The notes below the pieces were generated by a model. The model saw nothing but the letters and a program-made list of their open reading frames with translations, had not been told where the DNA came from and did no database searches. From NCBI GenBank assembly GCA_013397455.1, contig VYZB01000122.1, forward strand, positions 1,808,783 to 1,872,782: a stretch of DNA of 64,000 nucleotides. Direction: 5' to 3'. A program made the translations under genes and the position numbers. Position 1 is the stretch's first letter. Each line of letters opens with the position of its first letter. Of this stretch, positions 58,701 to 64,000 are shown piece after piece. Source of the DNA: Crotophaga sulcirostris (lineage: Eukaryota; Chordata; Aves; Cuculiformes; Crotophagidae).

Positions 58701-61700
58701 AACAAAGGATTTTTATTACTGAAGAGTAATTTCAGCAAGGTGATTTTGCTGGCTAGAGTTAAGTTGTCATGTAAACACGACAACTGGAAGAGAGCTGTTG
58801 ATTTTCTTATTGCAGAAAAATTGATAGGTGCATCTTAAAAAGAGATGAAGTTTAAATATCAACTTCCGCATTAGATTTCTTTGAATTTTTGTCAAGTTAA
58901 ATTTTGTACTTTCTATGTTCAGTCCTAAAAAAATGAATAGGCAGTAATTGTACAAAATGTGGATGACATTGTTAGGAGGGGAAAAAAAAGAAACTTTAAG
59001 TTTTTTTCCCCAACATGATGAAAGCTTACAGCTGTATCTTCTAAATGATAAAAATGATAAAGGAGCTGTTGTTTTCTTAGTATGCTTGAGGATAAACTTT
59101 GATATAATCAGAAATAAATTTTTTTAGTAGTATTTGGAGACATGAGCTTAGCCAGTAAGAGATGTCATCTGCTTTGAGAAAACTGGATGTCAGAAGACAG
59201 TTGTTTCTACATTAATTTTATACAGTCATCAGAAAATTTGAAGCATGATTAATCCTTGAGTGGAAAAACACATATAGGTAAATAAAGAGATAACTGCATG
59301 AGGTTTTCTTGAAAAGTGAATAGAGGTCATTATGTGAACTCAGTGTTCTGCTAATAATGTGTATGTATATTGAGCTTGTGTTCAGTTTATTTTAAAAGTT
59401 GAAGGTAAAAGATTACTTTATGTTACTTCAGGCAGGTGAATGCACTTCAAAAAAGCCATTAAAAATATTCAGATGATTGGTGAGATAGGACTATGTCTGT
59501 CAATTTGTAGTCTGAGAGAAGAGTAATGAGTTATTAATTTTAAAAAAATAATTACTATTCATGTATCTTGAAATTAATTACATGCGTATGGATAAAAGTA
59601 TACTGAAGTTCTTAAGTTGATTACTTTTTAAAGGCTGAAATTTCAGCTGTAGGAATGGCAAATAATTACCTACTTGCATAATTTTTGTTTCCAAAATCTC
59701 GCTTAGAAATAGTTCTATAAAAATCACAGATATTTCTTACGTATTCACAAATTTTATACTTAGACCTCTGTCAGGACAGTTGGCAGTTCTTCGGGCTTAG
59801 GAAACTCAAGAAGTACTTGTAGAAAACTCTGGAGAATACAAAGGACTGTGAAAACTCAAGTGTCCTCTTCAGTAGTCGTAAGAATCACAAGAGATTTTAC
59901 AGTAGCTGTAAACCCTTCAAGGTTTTTTCTGACCTCTGTAAAAACTCTGGATAGTATATCCAAAATGAATTACATTTATTAGCAGGTATTTCTTTGGCAA
60001 CAGTCGTTTTTTAATCCACTTCTGGTGCGAGTCCTGTCAGTGTCCTCTGTGGAAACCTCTGTGATAATTTTTAAATCTGCTCAGGAGTTTCTGCTGCCCT
60101 CAGACTGAGTATTTGTTGAATATAGTGTTGGCAACAGATTGAATATGTAGAGAGCATGCAAACTGTGACACACAAATTTGAAAACAGGAGTGCTTTGGGA
60201 CACTAGTCTTAAGCGTAGCATTAAATGGTCTGTTGTTTATATTTAGCCAAGCATCTTCCCTTATTAATTTTGGTGTTTTTTAAAAGTTGTACTGTGCTTA
60301 ATCTCACATACCACGTTGATCTTTGTGCTTTGTCAAGGACTTAGAAAAGGTGTAATTACTTCTCATCTTCTATTGAGAGCTGTATTTGAACAGTTCTGAG
60401 GTGATGAGAGCACAAGAGCTCCCACTGATATCAACTTTAACTGTGAAAACCAAAACTCAGGCTGAAATCTGACTTATTTTCAAATTTTGAATTCCCATTG
60501 GAACCAGGTTTGGGGTTAATTTGAGTAGTCAAGGGGGAAGAACTGCCTTACCAGACAAACCTTCAAGCTCAGTAAGAACATTGGTATCTGAAAAAAATTC
60601 ATTTGTACAAGCAAAAGCTATTGCCTTAATTTAAGACTATTCCATGAAACGTACAGAAGATAAACTTTGAACTGTTACCAGCAAAGTCTGATGATAAAGT
60701 CTTTAAATTTTCATGCATTTACAGTTTTTATTTAATGACTTTGATTTTTTTTTTTTGTCAAGATGGATTTTCTAACCACCATTTCACTGACATTTTATTG
60801 AATTCCAGATATTAGAAATTCAGCTGCAGGGTTTCTGCCCCATGTTTCTTACATATTTCTTCATTGTTGTATTTCTTTGATTTCCTCCTTTACAGATTTT
60901 ATCTTTTATTAAGGATCCTCTAGCTCTGCATGTTGATAGCTTAGTGTCTTGTGGCGTTGCTGTGCATCTTGGGACAATGAGCCAGCTAAAACCAGGCCAG
61001 GCATGGTCAGAGGTCTGACAGCGGTGTCCATTTGCCAGCTCTTGAAGTCACTGATAAGGCTGTCTGCTATGTCCAGCAATGAATTTCAGTGAGCCAGCAC
61101 CAAACACTACTGAATGCTTTTATATTTTTTTGTAGTTTCATTACTCTTTTCTGGATAGTCCTCTGTTAAGAAAACTGGTTCAGATTTTAACAGGAGCTTT
61201 TGCCTGTCTGAGCTGATGTTTTTTCTTCTGAAGGTTGTCACAGGGAGAAGGAAGGTTCTTGAAATGCTTTGCAGCTGAAAGTTGTGCTGTTGAAATGTTA
61301 AGTTAGGTTTTCACTTTCAACCTAAAATGTTCTAGTTGTGTTTTCTTTATTAAAGGTTTGCAGAAAGATTTACTACTGGCAATTGGCATGAGACAAAGCA
61401 GATGCACTCAGCTCTTTGAACCACAGTTAACAGCTTAGGACTGGAGAAGGGCAGGATCTTGCTGGCATCATTGACTCCCTGAGCTTATCTATTTCAAGGT
61501 AATTAATACAAGACTTTTCATTTAGTTTCCTGTCAGTGCAGTTCCATTGCCTCAGGCTTCATTTGCCTTGGTGCTTGATGTTGAGAGCAGCTGCAGCCCA
61601 GCCCACAGCTTACTTACTGAACTATTTCTAACCACTGTGAGTTTGTGGGACAGGAAGGAGATTGCAGAAACCTCAGTATTCCTGAGCTGAAGAAAAGGGA

Positions 61701-63194
61701 TAAATTTGTACTTGGGGAGGAAAATAATTTGTATGATTTAGGTTCTTTATTCCCCATGTTCTTGTTTTGCTTGCATCCAGTATTCAGACTGAAAGAAAAG
61801 GGACTTGTCCCTTTCTTCATCTTTTGCCTTTCCTAGAAACCTTTTTAATCCTGATGATTCTTTACAATATATTGGTCCCTTTAATTTCTGTTCCTGCCTG
61901 GTTTTATATTCTTTACTAAATCTTGGTCTTCCAAAATGCCTTGGTTTCTCCAAAGCACCTATATTTTCATCTAAAAATTTCTCTTGAATATTTTCCAGTC
62001 TTCCGGTTTCTCTTACACCTACTGTGTGTCTGTGGAGACCATTAAATGGTTCCCTCAGGCATTTGTAGAGCTCATATTTCTTAACCAGCTTTGTTTGCTT
62101 CAAGGAAGACTATGAAACCAGTAGGAATTCGGTTCCACAATTCCTGTATATTTCAAAATCATGTCTGTGGCCCCCTACTCTTGCAAGCCAGATCAGGAGC
62201 TGCCATTGTCTCTGACACCACGAACTGGATTCTGAGAAGCATAATATGTTTGCACTGCTGATATAAACTATAATGTTAGGTGAATATAATGTGCTTTTAT
62301 AACTTGAAATGTTCTAATTTTCACAAAAGGTTATGTTTGATCTGAGAGTCACCATATGTGGTTTCATGCTGGTATCATGTTTCTTTCAAAGTTTCACAAA
62401 AATTTATTTATCTTTCTTTTCTCTAAATAGTTGCATGGATATGGATATATGGGAAGAGACAGATAAGACATACCTGAAGTTTTTATACTCGAGTAATTTA
62501 AAACTGGTTTGTTTGAAAAGATTAGAGGTTGTATGACTTGAACAGGGCAAGATTGTATCATTGTATCATCACATTGTATACTATGAAAACAGTGTCTTTC
62601 AGTAATGACTAATAGCTCTTATGCAATAATATATTGCTGGCATAATACAAAGCAAATATGCATAGCTTTCCAATTAGATTAACACATAGAAGACTTATTC
62701 TAACATATTTTTGCATTATTTAAAAAAAAAAAAGATTATTTAAACATGGCACTACCTTCCAGATTTCCCATAATTATTGTTTTTTGAGGAGATGATTCTA
62801 AACTAGGTCATATAAATATATCAAGTTGATTGTATACTGAATAATTGCTCTACTTACTTGAATATGATGCTACTTTGAGCTATTGTTCTGTTGTATTTCT
62901 CTATTGGATTGAACATAACATGCAGTGAATCAAACCAAATGAATGGATTTGTGAAAGGCATACGATTAATTATGCTTACCACAATAGTCCTGATGCGGAA
63001 CATAGCCTTTGTGTTGTGCAACATATTGTGCCAGCTGATAGATCAGAAGAATAAATATCAAACTATCATGCAGGTATCCAAATACAAACCAATAGCTGTG
63101 ATTAATGTGTTTTCTGGCATCTGATGATTATTTTAGCTTGTAGGAATAGATTTGTTTGGCTTGTAGTTCACTTTATAAAAAGTAAGCTCTTATA

Positions 63195-63465
63195 TCATAG
63201 AATCATAGAATCGCTTGGTTGGAAAAGACCTTTAGCCCATCAAGTCCAAACATACCTTTCCACTACTAAACCATATCCCTGAGCACTTCATCTACCCATC
63301 TTTTAAACACTTCCAGGGATGGTCACTCAACCACCTCCCTAGGTAACCAGTTCCAGAGCCTGTCCACCCTTTCAGTGAAGAAATTTTTCATGATGTCTAA
63401 TCTGAACCTCCCCTGGCACAACCATTTCCTCTCATCCTATCACCTGTTACTGTCCCTTGTGAGGA
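63195..63465 (-). mobile_element. CR1 LINE fragment
   Basis: Starts with the tail 'atcatagaatcatagaatcgc', then 'cttggttggaaaagaccttt', 'cactactaaaccatatccctgag' and 'tcagtgaagaaatttttc'. It is the same subfamily and orientation as 31788-32310. Confidence 0.92.
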
Positions 63466-64000
63466 GAATGTGATGGAGGGGATTATAACCTACAGTATTT
63501 TGCCTTAGACTCCTCAGAAACCTCTGTTGCCTCAGCCATTGAAATCCAAAACCAGCCATTAGATGGTGAAAGAGCTCTCTGTAATAAACACTGTAAAATA
63601 AGTAAAGCTTTATTATTTCAGTAGCATTTTTCCAAACTGAAACTTGTGCCAATTAGAATTAATTTACAGTTCAAATATTTAAGTTAATTATTAAACAGAA
63701 ATAATAGAACTAGTACCAATATTGGTGTTAATTATATAGCTTTATATTATGGGCGTTTTGTTTATTTGTCTAAAAAGTGAAGGTTTCAACTTGTCGTGGA
63801 TATTGTGTTTACAGCCCATAGCTACATTGTAGGAGCAAGTGCGGTGAAAAGCTGTAGGCTTCTGTAATTGTGTAGGGAGCAGTAAGTGTGATCACTGGGA
63901 CCAGTTTGGGATCATGCATTATCAAGGTCAGTTAAGGCTTTTGGCACATATAATGCGCTTTTTCTTCTCACTTGGGAGTGAACATAGAGCTATTTTATGA
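63466..64000. other. intergenic DNA at the window end
   Basis: AT-rich, no recognised feature. Confidence 0.5.

Larger units (their letters stand above)
43419..63190. other. AT-rich intergenic region without a supported gene
   Basis: No recognised exon, RNA gene or mobile element. Homopolymer T runs occur at 44969-44986 and about 47294-47320. A hairpin-like inverted repeat is at 49671-49762. Short open frames include 52083-52385 (+, 100 aa) and 61747-62103 (-, 118 aa, lysine- and glutamate-rich); neither is recognised. An AATAAA at about 45431 is isolated. Confidence 0.5.

Overview
The window looks like bird nuclear DNA. It has intron-containing vertebrate genes with GT-AG splice sites, a CpG-rich shared promoter, and at least eight fragments of CR1 LINE retrotransposons. 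CR1 is the dominant repeat of bird and reptile genomes. I cannot name the species. No tRNA, rRNA, CRISPR array, operon or prokaryotic feature is visible.

Layout. (1) Positions 1-139 hold a CR1 3' end. Positions 849-3400 hold a compact three-exon serine/threonine kinase gene of the SBK (SH3-domain-binding kinase) family on the + strand, predicted at 317 aa, with a TATA box and a polyadenylation signal. (2) From 3.4 to 22.5 kb is a gene-poor stretch. It includes an ancient CR1-like fragment (5.44-5.99 kb), a CR1 inserted inside another CR1 (6.19-7.33 kb), and a roughly 179-bp tandem duplication whose second copy is split by a 567-bp CR1 with a 7-bp target-site duplication (8.13-9.05 kb). (3) From 22.48 to about 30.83 kb lies CCT5, the epsilon subunit of the TRiC/CCT chaperonin, on the - strand. 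All 11 coding exons are resolved and give an uninterrupted 541-aa protein. (4) From 30.56 to 31.11 kb lies a CpG-rich region between two divergent genes, with ETS, NRF1-like and GC-box motifs and a G-quadruplex motif. Inverted copies of one CR1 subfamily flank it. (5) From about 30.95 to at least 41.41 kb lies ATPSCKMT (formerly FAM173B), the methyltransferase for the mitochondrial ATP synthase c subunit, on the + strand. Four coding exons give 215 aa, and CR1 copies lie in its introns. (6) From 41.4 to 64 kb is AT-rich DNA with two further CR1 fragments and no gene I can support.

How the genes relate. CCT5 and ATPSCKMT are arranged head to head, as in mammals, and probably share a housekeeping promoter. 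One makes a cytosolic protein-folding subunit, the other a mitochondrial enzyme. The SBK-type kinase is about 19 kb beyond the 3' end of CCT5 and has no evident functional link to it. The most notable structures are the nested and dated CR1 insertions, the inverted CR1 pair around the shared promoter, and the presence of an SBK-family kinase beside CCT5. I found no convincing new molecular system.
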